This document shows, piece by piece, positions 36,877 through 46,197 of a stretch of DNA of 64,000 nucleotides. The notes under the pieces are model-generated. The model did not search any database. It saw nothing but the letters and a program-made list of their open reading frames with translations, and was not told the origin of the DNA. The stretch is from Natrarchaeobaculum aegyptiacum (lineage in GTDB: Archaea; Halobacteriota; Halobacteria; Halobacteriales; Natrialbaceae). How positions within the stretch are numbered: position 1 is the stretch's first letter; every line of letters starts with the position of its first letter. The position numbers and the translations under genes are program-made. The stretch spans positions 930,001 to 994,000 of the forward strand of contig NZ_CP019893.1 in NCBI RefSeq assembly GCF_002156705.1. The letters are read 5' to 3'.

Positions 36877-37278
36877 CTAGTAATCGAGTCGCTGCTGTTC
36901 TTCGACCTCGAGTCGGAGACACCCGACGACGAGCGAGTCGGGCAATTCGGGGGCGTGCTCGTGGAGCGTGTCGAACACCACCCCGATCTGGTCGAAGTTG
37001 GGTCCACGAGAGGCCTCGAGTGGGTCGGTCTCCCACTCGACGAACCCACCGTCGGAGAGCAGCGGCAGGTGCTCGTGATACAGTTCCTGTCGGAGGGTCT
37101 GTGGGTCCTGTGGGACGTCCGGATTGATCGCGCTTTCTGGCAGCGAAACGGACGTTCCGGGCGGGGCGTCGAGCAAGGAGACGACGAGCTGCCGTCGTGG
37201 TTCGGCGGCGGCAGCGCGGAACACGGTATTCCATCGCTCGGTACTCGCGGTTGAACCCCCGGGCGAGTCCTTATTCAT
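36877..37278 (-). CDS. DUF7344-type winged-helix regulator, paralogue of 1576-1974
   Basis: A 133-residue protein closely related to the one at 1576-1974: EPRRQLVVSL, LYHEHLPLLSDGGFVEWE and DSLVVGCLRLE all align with it, with the same length. The starting region MNKDSPGGSTAST is low complexity. It is monocistronic and may be a regulator of unknown targets. Two paralogues plus the fusion at 27043-27810 indicate local expansion of the family in this genome. Confidence 0.75.
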   Translation of the reverse strand: MNKDSPGGSTASTERWNTVFRAAAAEPRRQLVVSLLDAPPGTSVSLPESAINPDVPQDPQTLRQELYHEHLPLLSDGGFVEWETDPLEASRGPNFDQIGVVFDTLHEHAPELPDSLVVGCLRLEVEEQQRLDY

Positions 37279-37516
37279 GCCCCATCACCCACTTCCCACG
37301 CGATTGTCGGTAAAATAAGTTACTGCCACCTGACCGGACTACCCGGTCGGTGACCCCGGGCGGGCGAACGCCGGGGCGACGATCACCGGATCGAGCGTCC
37401 CGAACTCGAGGGCCACGACGTCGATTTGGAAGACCGGTTTCGGCCCACCCGGGTACGGCTTCTGCGATGGGGTGTCTGGACGGCTCGAGAGGCGGTGGTG
37501 GAGACGAGTGCCAGCG

Positions 37517-37732
37517 TCAGCCCTGGCTTCGTTCTTCGTCGATCCCGCTGAACACCCGCCAGACCCCGAGAAGGACGACGAAGAAGAGGGCACCGATCCC
37601 GATTCGCAGGCCGACCTCTTCGAACCCGGTGGCCTCCGCGTGGACGATGCCGGCTGCCCACCCGCCGACGACCACCGCGAAGCCCGTCGCCACGATGAGC
37701 ATGATCAGGAGCCGATCTGTGGGGACGTCCAT
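37517..37732 (-). CDS. Small two-helix membrane protein
   Basis: A 71-residue protein with two hydrophobic segments, LLIMLIVATGFAVVVGGWAA and IGIGALFFVVLLGVWRVF, joined by a short acidic loop (HAEATGFEEVG). This fits a membrane hairpin with both ends on the same side. No family is recognised. It is the downstream neighbour of the PPOX gene on the same strand. Confidence 0.65.
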   Translation of the reverse strand: MDVPTDRLLIMLIVATGFAVVVGGWAAGIVHAEATGFEEVGLRIGIGALFFVVLLGVWRVFSGIDEERSQG

Positions 37733-37876
37733 ACCCTCCCGTCGGCCTCGAACGGGGGTAAGGTGCCAGCCTGATACAGCCAGTGGTCGAGCGCGTCGGG
37801 CCGTTCGAACCCCGGTCGACGTACTGCGTCCTGGAGCGGGTCGAGCGTGCTCACTCGAGGACGCCGGGAAACCGGG

Positions 37877-38278
37877 CTACTGGTCGGTCGCATCGACGAC
37901 TTCGTCGACCTGGATCCGGACGAGGACGCGTTCGGTCTCGATCGGTATCGCGTACTCCTCGCCCGTGTATCGCCTCGCGAGGTCGTCGATGTGCTCGCGA
38001 GCGCCGTCGGTCGTCACCTCGTCGACCGTGCCGATGACCGAGACCCGACGGTAGGGATTGTCGGGATCGGTCATACTGACGCCGACAGAGGGGTTCGCCC
38101 GGACGTTGCGCTCCTTTCGGCGACCGCGTTCGGTGTTGACCAGAAGTCGGTCGTCTTTCGGGTCGTAGCCGACCCAGACCGGCGTTACGTGGGGGTCCCC
38201 GTCTCCGGTGAGTGTCGCGACGTGAGCGATCGTCGGCTTCTCGAACAGGTCCTGAAACTCGTCTGGAATCGACACCAT
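37877..38278 (-). CDS. PPOX-class F420- or FMN-dependent oxidoreductase
   Basis: A 133-residue split-barrel protein of the pyridoxamine 5'-phosphate oxidase class: IAHVATLTGDGDPHVTPVWV, then LLVNTERGRRKERNVRANP, is the typical cofactor-binding pattern. In haloarchaea such short forms usually bind F420 or FMN. The start at 38278 gives MVSIPDEFQD, the usual beginning. The substrate cannot be read from the sequence. Confidence 0.85.
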   Translation of the reverse strand: MVSIPDEFQDLFEKPTIAHVATLTGDGDPHVTPVWVGYDPKDDRLLVNTERGRRKERNVRANPSVGVSMTDPDNPYRRVSVIGTVDEVTTDGAREHIDDLARRYTGEEYAIPIETERVLVRIQVDEVVDATDQ

Positions 38279-38386
38279 GGGAGCAGTGACGTGTGCGGAG
38301 GCATTCGTCGTTGTGCCTACACTCGGAGGCACCGCGTCGGAAGATCCAGCGGTGCCATCGTGGAGACCACCCTCGAGACGTGGGTT

Positions 38387-38764
38387 TCAGCGGGTCGCAC
38401 CGACGTACCGAACGACGCCGCCGACGAGGACGAGACAGAAGACGATCATCACGCCCTGTGTGACTGGTGCGACGACCGAATCGACCGCGTCGCCGGTGGC
38501 GAGTGCGACGATATCGGGAACGGCTCGCAGCGAGCCGAGCACGCCGAGGGCTGCGAAGAGCCCGATTCCGTACACCGCGAGCCGTTCTCGGTTTTCGGTT
38601 CGTCCAATCGTGCCGAGAATCGCGATGATGGCACCGAAGATGGTCGGGATGAGCGCCGTCGCGCTCGCGAACTCCGAGAGGACGTACGCAGCGATACCGA
38701 CGACAGCGAGGATAGCACCGACAACGATCCCGAGGGTCGCCGTCTGTTCGCCTGGATCTGACAT
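38387..38764 (-). CDS. Four-helix membrane protein
   Basis: A 125-residue hydrophobic protein with four predicted membrane segments (LGIVVGAILAVVGIAAYVLS, ALIPTIFGAIIAILGTIG, RLAVYGIGLFAALGVLGSL, GVMIVFCLVLVGGVVRYV). The ATG at 38764 gives MSDPGEQTAT, a typical cytosolic N terminus. It resembles small haloarchaeal DUF membrane proteins with no assigned role. It precedes the PPOX gene on the same strand. Confidence 0.65.
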   Translation of the reverse strand: MSDPGEQTATLGIVVGAILAVVGIAAYVLSEFASATALIPTIFGAIIAILGTIGRTENRERLAVYGIGLFAALGVLGSLRAVPDIVALATGDAVDSVVAPVTQGVMIVFCLVLVGGVVRYVGATR

Positions 38765-38988
38765 ACCTCGATAGTGAACCGCCACAGGTATTGCTCTTAT
38801 CGTCCAGGTGTCGAAACCGGCGGGTGGGTGTCGGGTCGGTTCGCCATTCTCTGGATCCACGGCGACACGGACAGTCGACTCGAGCGAGGGGTGGCACCCT
38901 GACGGACCCCAGGAGTGGAGCACAGCCGTGTCACGAGTCCGCACGCGCGGTCCAAGGCCTTAACCGCACTCGGTGAGTATCGAGCAGT

Positions 38989-39558
38989 ATGCAGCACGTG
39001 AAGATTCCGCAGGACCGCATCGGCGTTCTCATCGGCGAGGGTGGCGAGACGATGCGCGAAATCGAGGCGGAAGCCGAGGTGCGACTCGACATCGACTCCG
39101 AGAACGGTTCGGTGGCGGTCGACGCAGTCGGCGATCCCGTCCGCGGGCTGAAAGGCCCCGATATCGTTCGCGCGATCGGTCGCGGATTTCCACCCGAAGC
39201 AGCACTCCGACTTCTCGAGGACGAGATGATGGTCTTCGACCTCGTGGACATCGACGCCGCCGCCCGGAACACGAACGATATGAAGCGCAAGAAAGGCCGG
39301 TTGATCGGCGAAGGTGGCCGCACCCGGGAACTCATGGAGGAGTTGACCGGCGCGGACGTCGTGATCTACGGATCTACCCTCGGGATCATCGGCGCGCCCG
39401 AACAGGTCGAAGCGGTCCGCAGAGCCGCAGAAATGCTTCTGGACGGCGCACCGCACGGGGCCGTCTACTCGTTCCTCGAGGAGCGTCACAACGAGATGAA
39501 ACATCAGGGACTCCAGTATCACCGGTTCCCCGGCGGGCAGTCCGGCGGACAGTCCTGA
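38989..39558 (+). CDS. KH-domain RNA-binding protein (archaeal Dim2/Pno1-like)
   Basis: A 189-residue protein with two KH domains: the first has RIGVLIGEGGETMREIE (residues about 10-26), the second KKGRLIGEGGRTRELME (about 99-115), both with the GxxG loop. Archaeal homologues of Pno1/Dim2 act in maturation of the small ribosomal subunit. The C terminus is Gly/Gln-rich. In other haloarchaea it is often next to a RIO kinase; here that gene is not in the neighbourhood. Confidence 0.88.
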   Translation: MQHVKIPQDRIGVLIGEGGETMREIEAEAEVRLDIDSENGSVAVDAVGDPVRGLKGPDIVRAIGRGFPPEAALRLLEDEMMVFDLVDIDAAARNTNDMKRKKGRLIGEGGRTRELMEELTGADVVIYGSTLGIIGAPEQVEAVRRAAEMLLDGAPHGAVYSFLEERHNEMKHQGLQYHRFPGGQSGGQS

Positions 39559-39753
39559 TCCCACGTGATTCCGTGCCGTAGGTCCCGTCGTTGTTCTGTT
39601 TTTCCCCAGCACGCGTGCGTCCGGTAATCGTTCACGCGTCGAGACTCCTCGAGACCGCCACGGAGAAACCATATAAATAGCAGTTATCGGAAGGCTCGAG
39701 AACCGCCTTACTGCAGGCACGTAGTTACTCCCGAGTTGACCGTTACCGAAATT

Positions 39754-39760
39754 TTTATAT
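39754..39760 (+). promoter_or_regulatory. BRE/TATA promoter of the thermosome gene
   Basis: CCGAAATTTTTATATAG (39746-39762) combines a BRE-like CGAAA and a TATA box, 29-35 nt before the ATG at 39789. A second AT-rich element, CCATATAAATAGC, lies at about 39668-39680 and could be an additional promoter. Both agree with strong, heat-inducible expression of thermosomes. Confidence 0.75.
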
Positions 39761-39788
39761 AGAATAGCAATCAACGTCTCTCTTGACT

Positions 39789-41462
39789 ATGGCACAACAG
39801 ATGGGCAACCAGCCCCTCATCGTTCTCTCGGACGAAAGCCAGAGAACCTCCGGTAAAGACGCTCAGTCGATGAACATTCAGGCCGGGAAGGCCGTTGCCG
39901 AATCTGTACGGACCACACTCGGTCCGAAAGGGATGGACAAGATGCTCGTCGACTCGACGGGCAACGTCGTCGTCACGAACGACGGCGTCACCCTCCTCTC
40001 GGAGATGGACATCGAGCACCCTGCCGCCGACATGATCGTCGAGGTCGCCGAGACCCAGGAAGACGAGGTCGGCGACGGTACGACCAGCGCGGTCGTCGTC
40101 AGCGGTGAGCTCCTCAGTCAGGCCGAAGAGCTGCTCGACCAGGACATCCACGCGACCACGCTCGCCCAGGGGTACCGACAGGCCGCAGAAGAGGCCATCG
40201 AGGCGCTGGAAGAGATCGCGATCGACGTCGACGCCGACGACGACGAGATCCTCCACAAGATCGCCGCCACGGCGATGACCGGCAAGGGCGCAGAGAGCGC
40301 CCGCGACCTCCTCGCAGAGCTCGTCGTCGACGCCGTCCAGTCCGTCGCCGACGAGGACGGCATCGACACCGACAACGTCAGCGTCGAGAAGGTCGTCGGC
40401 GGTTCGATCGAGAACTCCGAACTCGTCGAGGGCGTCATCGTCGACAAAGAGCGCGTCTCCGAGAACATGCCGTACTTCGCCGAGGACGCCTCGGTCGCGA
40501 TCATCGACGGCGGCCTCGAGGTCAAAGAGACCGAGATCGACGCCGAGGTCAACGTCACCGATCCCGACCAGCTCCAGCAGTTCTTAGACCAGGAGGAAGC
40601 CCAGCTGCGCGAGATGGCCGAGACGCTCGCCGACGTCGGCGCGGATGTCGTCTTCGTCGACGGCGGTATCGACGACATGGCCCAGCACTACCTCGCACAG
40701 GAAGGCATCATCGCCGTCCGCCGCGTCAAGTCCAGCGACCAGACGCAGCTGGCTCGCGCGACCGGCGCCCGTCCCGTCTCCTCGGTCGACGACGTCACCG
40801 AGGACGACCTCGGCTTCGCCGGCAGCGTCGCCCAGAAGGAAATCGCCGGCGACCAGCGCATCTTCGTCGAGGACGTCGAGGACGCCAAGGCCGTCACCCT
40901 CATCCTGCGCGGTGGCACCGAGCACGTCATCGACGAGGTCGACCGCGCAATCGAGGACTCGCTGGGCGTCGTCAGAACGACCATCGAGGACGGCAAGGTG
41001 CTCGCCGGCGGCGGTGCACCCGAAGTCGAACTCTCGCTCGCGCTCCGTGACTACGCCGACTCCGTCGGCGGCCGCGAACAGCTCGCCGTCGAAGCCTTCG
41101 CCGACGCACTCGAGGTCATCCCGCGAACGCTCGCCGAGAACGCTGGTCTCGATCCCATCGACTCGCTGGTCGAACTCCGCGCCGCCCACGACGGCGGTGA
41201 CACCGCGGCCGGTCTCGACGCCTACACCGGCGACGTGATCGAGATGGCCAACGAGGGCGTCTACGAGCCGCTGCGCATCAAGACGCAGGCGATCGAATCG
41301 GCCACCGAGGCCGCCGTCATGCTCCTGCGCATCGACGACGTCATCGCCGCTGGCGACCTCGCGGTCGCCGACGACGACGGTGACGACGAGATGCCGCCGG
41401 GCGGCGGTGGCATGGGCGGCGGCATGGGCGGTATGGGCGGCGGCATGGGCGGCATGATGTAA
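39789..41462 (+). CDS. thsA: Thermosome (group II chaperonin) subunit
   Basis: A 557-residue chaperonin subunit, which folds proteins in a double-ring complex using ATP. Conserved blocks include [29 protein letters not shown] (nucleotide pocket) and [13 protein letters not shown]. It ends in the Gly-Met repeats found in archaeal thermosomes. The ATG at 39789 is well placed behind the promoter; a TTG at 39783 is in frame but unneeded. Which of the paralogous subunits it is cannot be decided from this window, so the gene letter is tentative. Confidence 0.95.
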   Translation: MAQQMGNQPLIVLSDESQRTSGKDAQSMNIQAGKAVAESVRTTLGPKGMDKMLVDSTGNVVVTNDGVTLLSEMDIEHPAADMIVEVAETQEDEVGDGTTSAVVVSGELLSQAEELLDQDIHATTLAQGYRQAAEEAIEALEEIAIDVDADDDEILHKIAATAMTGKGAESARDLLAELVVDAVQSVADEDGIDTDNVSVEKVVGGSIENSELVEGVIVDKERVSENMPYFAEDASVAIIDGGLEVKETEIDAEVNVTDPDQLQQFLDQEEAQLREMAETLADVGADVVFVDGGIDDMAQHYLAQEGIIAVRRVKSSDQTQLARATGARPVSSVDDVTEDDLGFAGSVAQKEIAGDQRIFVEDVEDAKAVTLILRGGTEHVIDEVDRAIEDSLGVVRTTIEDGKVLAGGGAPEVELSLALRDYADSVGGREQLAVEAFADALEVIPRTLAENAGLDPIDSLVELRAAHDGGDTAAGLDAYTGDVIEMANEGVYEPLRIKTQAIESATEAAVMLLRIDDVIAAGDLAVADDDGDDEMPPGGGGMGGGMGGMGGGMGGMM

Positions 41463-41693
41463 GCCGGCCAGGCCACCGTCACAACCGTCGAAACCGACCA
41501 CACCGTCTCCGCTTCGTCGCACCGCACCCAACCCACGGCGTCGGCCCACACCCTGACGCCTATCTTCGACGAGCCGCGTTCGACGCACTGTCTCGCATTT
41601 TCACGCCTGCAGTAGTACTCAGCAGAGGGTCCAGCCTGTCACCCGTCGGCGGACGTGAAAGACGTTATCGCCCTCGAGCGTAGAGAGACAGGT

Positions 41694-42287
41694 ATGACAG
41701 TCGATCACGGCGATCACGCCGACCGACGCGGCACCGACGACCACGGCCACGACGTCATCGATCCGCTCTACGTCGGGATCGTCACGGTCTCGAGTTCGCG
41801 CGCAGGCGAAGACGACCCGGACGATCCGGGCGGTGACACGATCCAGGAGTGTTTCGAGGCCGGGGGCCACGAGGTTCGCGAGCGGGTGCTCGTCCGCGAC
41901 GATTACGCGTCGATCCGGACGGCCGTTCGGGGGCTGGTTGCTCGCCGCGACGTCGACGTCGTCGTCACGACCGGCGGGACGGGCGTCACGGCGGACGACG
42001 TCTCGCCCGAGGCGACGTCGTCGCTGTTCGAACGCGAGTTACCGGGCTTCGGCGAACGCTTTCGCGCGCTCTCGTGGGAGGAGATCGGCACGCGGGCGAT
42101 CGCCTCTCGCGCGACCGCGGGCATCGCCGTCGACACGCCGGTGTTTTGCATCCCGGGAAGCACGGGTGCCTGTCGGACCGCCTGTGAACAGTTGATCGTC
42201 CCCGAAGCGCCCCATCTCGCCGGGTTAGCGACGAGTCACCGCGCGGACGTCACCGAGGGGACGATCACCGAGTACGGCGAGGAGTAA
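41694..42287 (+). CDS. moaB: MoaB/MogA-type molybdopterin adenylyltransferase
   Basis: A 197-residue protein of the MoaB/MogA family, which activates molybdopterin by adenylation before metal insertion. The signature TTGGTGVTADDVSPEAT (residues about 96-112) is present, and IPGSTGACRTACEQL near the C terminus matches the family. An acidic extension of about 25 residues precedes the domain. The ATG at 41694 was selected over an upstream GTG at 41655. No other molybdenum genes are adjacent. Confidence 0.9.
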   Translation: MTVDHGDHADRRGTDDHGHDVIDPLYVGIVTVSSSRAGEDDPDDPGGDTIQECFEAGGHEVRERVLVRDDYASIRTAVRGLVARRDVDVVVTTGGTGVTADDVSPEATSSLFERELPGFGERFRALSWEEIGTRAIASRATAGIAVDTPVFCIPGSTGACRTACEQLIVPEAPHLAGLATSHRADVTEGTITEYGEE

Positions 42288-42342
42288 CACGCCCTCGGCG
42301 CGGCCGATACCGTTGAGTGGGTGGCCGGAACTACCGTCTCCA

Positions 42343-42579
42343 ATGCCCGACTGTGACTACTGTGGTGCATCGTATTCCGACCAGGAGGCCTACCTCGAGC
42401 ACATCGGCTCGGCTCACCCCAACGAACTCGGTCGGATCGACCGCCGACGCGCCGACGAGTACGGATCGCTCGAGACGGTCGACGAAACGCCAGCGCCGGT
42501 GATGGGCTACGTCTTCATCGCGCTGGTCCTGTTGTTCAGCGTCGCGATGGTCGCGTACATCGTCTTCGTCGGGTTCTGA
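42343..42579 (+). CDS. C2H2 zinc-finger protein with membrane anchor
   Basis: A 78-residue protein with an N-terminal C2H2 finger (CDYCGASYSDQEAYLEHIGS followed by AHP) and one C-terminal helix (VMGYVFIALVLLFSVAMVAY). The arrangement occurs in haloarchaeal DUF7410-like proteins. It would place a zinc finger on the cytoplasmic face of the membrane. It lies between moaB and the rpa operon, on the same strand. Confidence 0.7.
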   Translation: MPDCDYCGASYSDQEAYLEHIGSAHPNELGRIDRRRADEYGSLETVDETPAPVMGYVFIALVLLFSVAMVAYIVFVGF

Positions 42580-42685
42580 GCAACGGCGGGATATCGCGGC
42601 CGGCTCTCGACCGTCGCAAGCCCGTTTCGAGGTCGGGGCCGGCTGCCCGGCCGATACCGCTTCACTTCCGCTCCGGTGGCGGCAC

Positions 42686-42693
42686 TTTAAATA
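42686..42693 (+). promoter_or_regulatory. TATA box of the rpa operon
   Basis: CTTTAAATACC (42685-42695) is a TATA-like element. A transcription start about 25 nt downstream would fall at or just before the ATG of the 10-codon upstream ORF at 42715, so that short ORF would be leaderless. Confidence 0.6.
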
Positions 42694-42714
42694 CCAATGG
42701 GCGCGAATCCCGGT

Positions 42715-42747
42715 ATGCCTCCCACTGAAAGCAAGGAGGAGGCGTGA
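42715..42747 (+). CDS. 10-codon upstream ORF of rpa, possibly leaderless
   Basis: ATG at 42715, ten codons (MPPTESKEEA) and TGA at 42745-42747, ending 4 nt before the rpa ATG at 42752. Its codons AAG GAG GAG form the Shine-Dalgarno sequence of rpa, so ribosomes translating it would cover that site. With the TATA element 25-29 nt upstream it may be the first translated frame of the mRNA. Conservation would be needed to show that it is translated. Confidence 0.45.
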   Translation: MPPTESKEEA

Positions 42748-42751
42748 GACA

Positions 42752-43681
42752 ATGAGCGACGTACGACAGCACGCAGAAGACGTACACGAGCAGTTTTCGG
42801 ACCACCTCGACGTTACAGTCGAGGACGTCGAGGAGCGCCTGCATACGCTCGTCGACGAGTACAAGGTGCCCATCGACGAGGCCAGGCGAAGCGTCACCAA
42901 CCACTACCTGGACGAGGCGGGCCTGGAGCGCGAGGACATCTCACGGGGCGGCAGCGAGGAGGTCCGCATCGAAGACGTCGACGAGCCCGAGGAGTGGATC
43001 GACCTCACCGCCAAAGTGATCGAACTCTGGGAGCCCCGTAGCGATTCCGTCGCACAGGTCGGCCTGCTCGGGGACCCGACTGGGACGATCAAGTTCACCA
43101 AGTGGGCCAAATCGGAGTTGCCCGCGCTGGAGGAAGGCGGCGTCTACGACCTCCGGAACGTCGTCACCGACGAGTATCAGGGCCGGTACTCGGTCAAACT
43201 CAACTCGACGACTGTCATCGAAGAGCGCGACGAGGACATCGAAGTCGGCGACGACACGAGCGAGATCGAAGGCGCGTTGATCGACATGCAACGCGGCAGC
43301 GGTCTGATCAAGCGCTGTCCCAAAGAGGACTGCACGCGAGTCCTCCAGAACGGCCGCTGCAGCGAGCACGGCGAGGTCGAAGGCGAGTTCGACCTCCGGA
43401 TCAAGGCCGTCGTCGACGACGGTATCGACGCCCACGAGGTCATCTTCGACAAGGAAGCCACCGAGGATCTGACGGGGCTCAGCCTCGAGGAGGCAAAGGA
43501 GATGGCGATGGACGCGCTGGACACGACGATCGTCGCCGACGAGATCGGCGCGAAGATCCTCGGCACCTACTACCGCATCGAGGGGCCGACATTCGGCCGG
43601 TACGTGCTGGCCGACGAGGTCGAGCAACTGGACGGGCCAGCCGATGCCGAGAACCTGCTGATCAAAGCGAGGTCGATGTGA
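42752..43681 (+). CDS. rpa3: Replication protein A, single-stranded DNA-binding (Rpa3-like)
   Basis: A 309-residue single-strand DNA-binding protein. An N-terminal helical part (residues 1-70) precedes an OB fold (about 80-160, with VGLLGDPTGTIKFTKWAKSE), and a zinc motif C189-C194-C203-H206 (CPKEDC ... GRCSEH) leads to a C-terminal domain. It resembles the smaller Haloferax RPA encoded with an RPA-associated protein, as here. It functions in replication, recombination and repair. The ATG at 42752 follows a Shine-Dalgarno embedded in the upstream ORF. Confidence 0.9.
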   Translation: MSDVRQHAEDVHEQFSDHLDVTVEDVEERLHTLVDEYKVPIDEARRSVTNHYLDEAGLEREDISRGGSEEVRIEDVDEPEEWIDLTAKVIELWEPRSDSVAQVGLLGDPTGTIKFTKWAKSELPALEEGGVYDLRNVVTDEYQGRYSVKLNSTTVIEERDEDIEVGDDTSEIEGALIDMQRGSGLIKRCPKEDCTRVLQNGRCSEHGEVEGEFDLRIKAVVDDGIDAHEVIFDKEATEDLTGLSLEEAKEMAMDALDTTIVADEIGAKILGTYYRIEGPTFGRYVLADEVEQLDGPADAENLLIKARSM

Positions 43682-43682
43682 G

Positions 43683-44318
43683 ATGAGCCAGGCAGAACTC
43701 ACCCGCGAAGTCGCCCGCCGCGTCTTCGCCTCCGAATTCAACGACTCGACATACACCTTCAAAGAGAGCGACGACGAGCGCGCGCCAAACTACGCGCTGC
43801 TCCCGACGGGCGACCGCGCGAACCGCGTGTTCATCGTCGGTACTCTCACCGAGACCGAAGACGTCGGCGAGGACAGCGAATACTGGCGCGGCCGGGTCGT
43901 CGACCCCACCGGGACGTTCTTCGTCTACGCCGGCCAGTACCAGCCCGAGGCCGCCGCCGTCCTCCGCGATACGGAGCCACCGGCGTACGTCTCTGTCGTC
44001 GGCAAACCCCGGACCTACGAACCCGAAGACGGCACGATCAACGTCTCCGTCCGACCGGAATCGATCGCCGTCGTCGACGCCGGGACCCGCGACCGCTGGG
44101 TCGTCGAGACCGCAGAACGCACCCTAGAGCGCATCGAGGCCTACGAGGAGTGGGAAGCCGAACAGGAGGCCCCCGAGAGCGGTTCGACGGCCCCCACGAA
44201 CGAATACGCCCAGATGGCTCGCGACCGGTACGATTCACCCGTCGAGAACTACCGCCGAGCAGTCATCCAGGCGCTCGAGCGACTCGAGGAGGCAGAGGAC
44301 GCACAGGCGACGCGATAA
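43683..44318 (+). CDS. rpap3: RPA-associated protein (RPAP)
   Basis: A 211-residue OB-fold protein of the COG3390/RPAP type, encoded 1 nt after the rpa stop. NYALLPTGDRANRVFIVGTL and WRGRVVDPTGTFFVYAGQYQ are typical. In Haloferax, RPAP proteins bind their cognate RPA specifically. The acidic C-terminal 60 residues are probably disordered. It forms a two-gene operon with rpa. Confidence 0.9.
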   Translation: MSQAELTREVARRVFASEFNDSTYTFKESDDERAPNYALLPTGDRANRVFIVGTLTETEDVGEDSEYWRGRVVDPTGTFFVYAGQYQPEAAAVLRDTEPPAYVSVVGKPRTYEPEDGTINVSVRPESIAVVDAGTRDRWVVETAERTLERIEAYEEWEAEQEAPESGSTAPTNEYAQMARDRYDSPVENYRRAVIQALERLEEAEDAQATR

Positions 44319-44467
44319 GCGACGCCGTTCGACACACCACACGATCCGCCTTTTTCCGCGCTCCGACGACCGGTGCGGAGCCGTCGGTTCGGCCAACCCG
44401 TCGTGCCGTTGGGCGTGCAGACGCTGCCAGCACAGTCGGTAGAAGCCTCGAGGTCGATCACTCGAGC

Positions 44468-44962
44468 GTGACCGACACACCCGCCGATGCCAAGGTCGAC
44501 ACCGACGCCGACGAGCGCGCCCGACTCGTCGGCACCAACCACGTCGCCCTCGAGGTCGGCACCATCGACGAAGCGCTCGCGTTCTACGAGTCGCTGTTCG
44601 CGTTCGACCTGCGCGGGCGTGGCGAGACCAAGGCGTTCGTCGACGTGGGCGACCAGTTTATCGCCCTCGCGGCGACCGACGACGCGGGCGAGACAGTCGA
44701 CGGGGCGCGCCACTTCGGCCTCGTCGTCGACGAGACAGCGCACGTCGAGGACCGACTCGAGGAACTCGAGATCGAGACGCTCGACGTTCCCGGCCTCGAG
44801 TTCCGTGATCCGTGGGGAAATCGCGTCCAGATAGTCGAGTACGGCGAGATTCAATTCACGCAAGCCGACCACGTGCTCTCGGGGATGGGACTCGACCTCG
44901 AAAAGAGCGACGACGCGCTCGTGGAACTCACAGAGAAGGGGCTGGCACCCGAGTCAGATTGA
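44468..44962 (+). CDS. VOC family (glyoxalase/dioxygenase-fold) protein
   Basis: A 164-residue protein with the vicinal oxygen chelate fold: LVGTNHVALEVGTIDEALAF opens the first beta-alpha unit and VPGLEFRDPWGNRVQIVEYG closes the last, including the typical FRDPWGNRVQ strand. Metal ligands are less clear than in true glyoxalase I. The GTG at 44468 was chosen as the beginning of the acidic leader VTDTPADAKV; an open frame further upstream is out of context. The substrate is unknown. Confidence 0.78.
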   Translation: MTDTPADAKVDTDADERARLVGTNHVALEVGTIDEALAFYESLFAFDLRGRGETKAFVDVGDQFIALAATDDAGETVDGARHFGLVVDETAHVEDRLEELEIETLDVPGLEFRDPWGNRVQIVEYGEIQFTQADHVLSGMGLDLEKSDDALVELTEKGLAPESD

Positions 44963-44981
44963 AACGGTGAACCACCGTTCG

Positions 44982-45140
44982 TCAGGAAGACGTACCAACG
45001 AGGTCGTGATCGCCGGCTGCGTCCGTTTCGGTTCCGATATCGATCGGCTCGAGTTCGGCAAACGCCCCGAATCGCTGTGAGACGACGTCGGCCGACAGCG
45101 TTCCCGTTTCGTCGAGATGGTGGCGGTCCCCTCGTTCCAT
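44982..45140 (-). CDS. Possible 52-residue protein
   Basis: A short frame from the ATG at 45140 to TGA at 44982, with acidic composition and GC-rich third positions: MERGDRHHLDETGTLSADVV then FGAFAELEPIDIGTETDAAG. It has the look of a small real gene but no recognised family. A start at 45167 would add 9 residues. It converges with the VOC gene. Confidence is low. Confidence 0.35.
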   Translation of the reverse strand: MERGDRHHLDETGTLSADVVSQRFGAFAELEPIDIGTETDAAGDHDLVGTSS

Positions 45141-45266
45141 ACCGCCGAACAGGTTCGCCGGCAACATACAGTTACCCGCCCGTAGCAATCGAGAGCGACG
45201 GTCTCGAACAGCGCCCCGCTCGTCTGACAAATGGTTAAGTGCGATGAACGGTAACACAACCGACGA

Positions 45267-45677
45267 ATGGGCAACAAGAACAAGACGATCTCGTTCCGGG
45301 TCAACGAGGACGCGTTCGAGGCGCTGCAGGACATCGCCGCCGAGCGCGACATCTCGCTGTCGGCCGTCTTCCGGGACTACGTCGACCTGCTCGTCGAACA
45401 CGATGGGCAGGTCGAGGTCGTGCCCGAGGAGGAACTTCAGACGGGAACGGGAGCGGACGACGACGAGGACATCTCGTTCCCGCCGACGATCGAGGTCCCG
45501 AAGAGTTTCATCCGCGAGCACGAGCGCCTGGAACTCGAGGCCGACCACCTGCGCGAGCAACTCGACGAGTACAAATCCTACGTCACGGTCCTGCAGGACC
45601 GACTCGAGGAAGAAGAAGGCGAGGTCCTCCTGCTGGACGAACTGGACGAAGACGACGAGTCCTACCAGCTTCGGTGA
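45267..45677 (+). CDS. Ribbon-helix-helix-type protein with coiled coil
   Basis: A 136-residue protein. The N-terminal 45 residues (KTISFRVNEDAFEALQDIAA, SLSAVFRDYVDLL) match a ribbon-helix-helix DNA-binding fold. The C-terminal half is acidic with a probable coiled coil (EHERLELEADHLREQLDEYK). It probably dimerises and binds DNA as a regulator. A short upstream region without clear TATA precedes it. Confidence 0.72.
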   Translation: MGNKNKTISFRVNEDAFEALQDIAAERDISLSAVFRDYVDLLVEHDGQVEVVPEEELQTGTGADDDEDISFPPTIEVPKSFIREHERLELEADHLREQLDEYKSYVTVLQDRLEEEEGEVLLLDELDEDDESYQLR

Positions 45678-45741
45678 GCGACGGGGGGTCCGAGTGGGCG
45701 GGTACTTGGTCGGCCCCAGAACCAGAATCCGGTGCGTGCAG

Positions 45742-46197
45742 TTAGTTCGCTAGCTCTCGCTTTTCATCGCGGATCTCGTCGTACTGCTCGTCCGCGCCGT
45801 CGACGCGAGCGAGACCCTCCGCGGCCTCGAGCGTCCGCACGGCGTCGTCGAGAAACGAGAGGACGTCGCCGGTGTAGGCGTAGACCATGTAGTCGTCGCC
45901 CATCACGTCGACGATGGCGTCCGGCCCCAGCCCCTGTGCGCGTAACTCGAGCAGGTAGCGGATGAACTTCCGCTCGGGACAGCCACAGTAGGGGTTGTCC
46001 TGACAGTCACAGTCGAGGAAGTCCTCGCTAAAGTCGAGGACGCGATCACGGGTGGCGTCGTCGAGTTTTTCGAGGCCCTCGCCCTGAAAGAGCACGTCGA
46101 GGGTCGCGCCCTTGAAGACGCCCTTGGGGATGTTCGTCTCGAGTTGCGAACTGATCTGGCGGTGGTTCTTGAGGTAGATCTTGTCGGTGATGGCCAC
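45742..46197 (-). CDS. DUF5814-like protein with cysteine cluster
   Basis: A 151-residue protein with MAITDKIYLKNHRQISSQLE at the N terminus and a cysteine-rich motif CDCQDNPYCGCPERKF in the middle, likely metal binding. It resembles the haloarchaeal DUF5814 domain, which also occurs joined to helicases. The frame begins at 46197, about 175 nt from the tRNA-His on the other strand. The function is unknown. Confidence 0.6.
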   Translation of the reverse strand: MAITDKIYLKNHRQISSQLETNIPKGVFKGATLDVLFQGEGLEKLDDATRDRVLDFSEDFLDCDCQDNPYCGCPERKFIRYLLELRAQGLGPDAIVDVMGDDYMVYAYTGDVLSFLDDAVRTLEAAEGLARVDGADEQYDEIRDEKRELAN

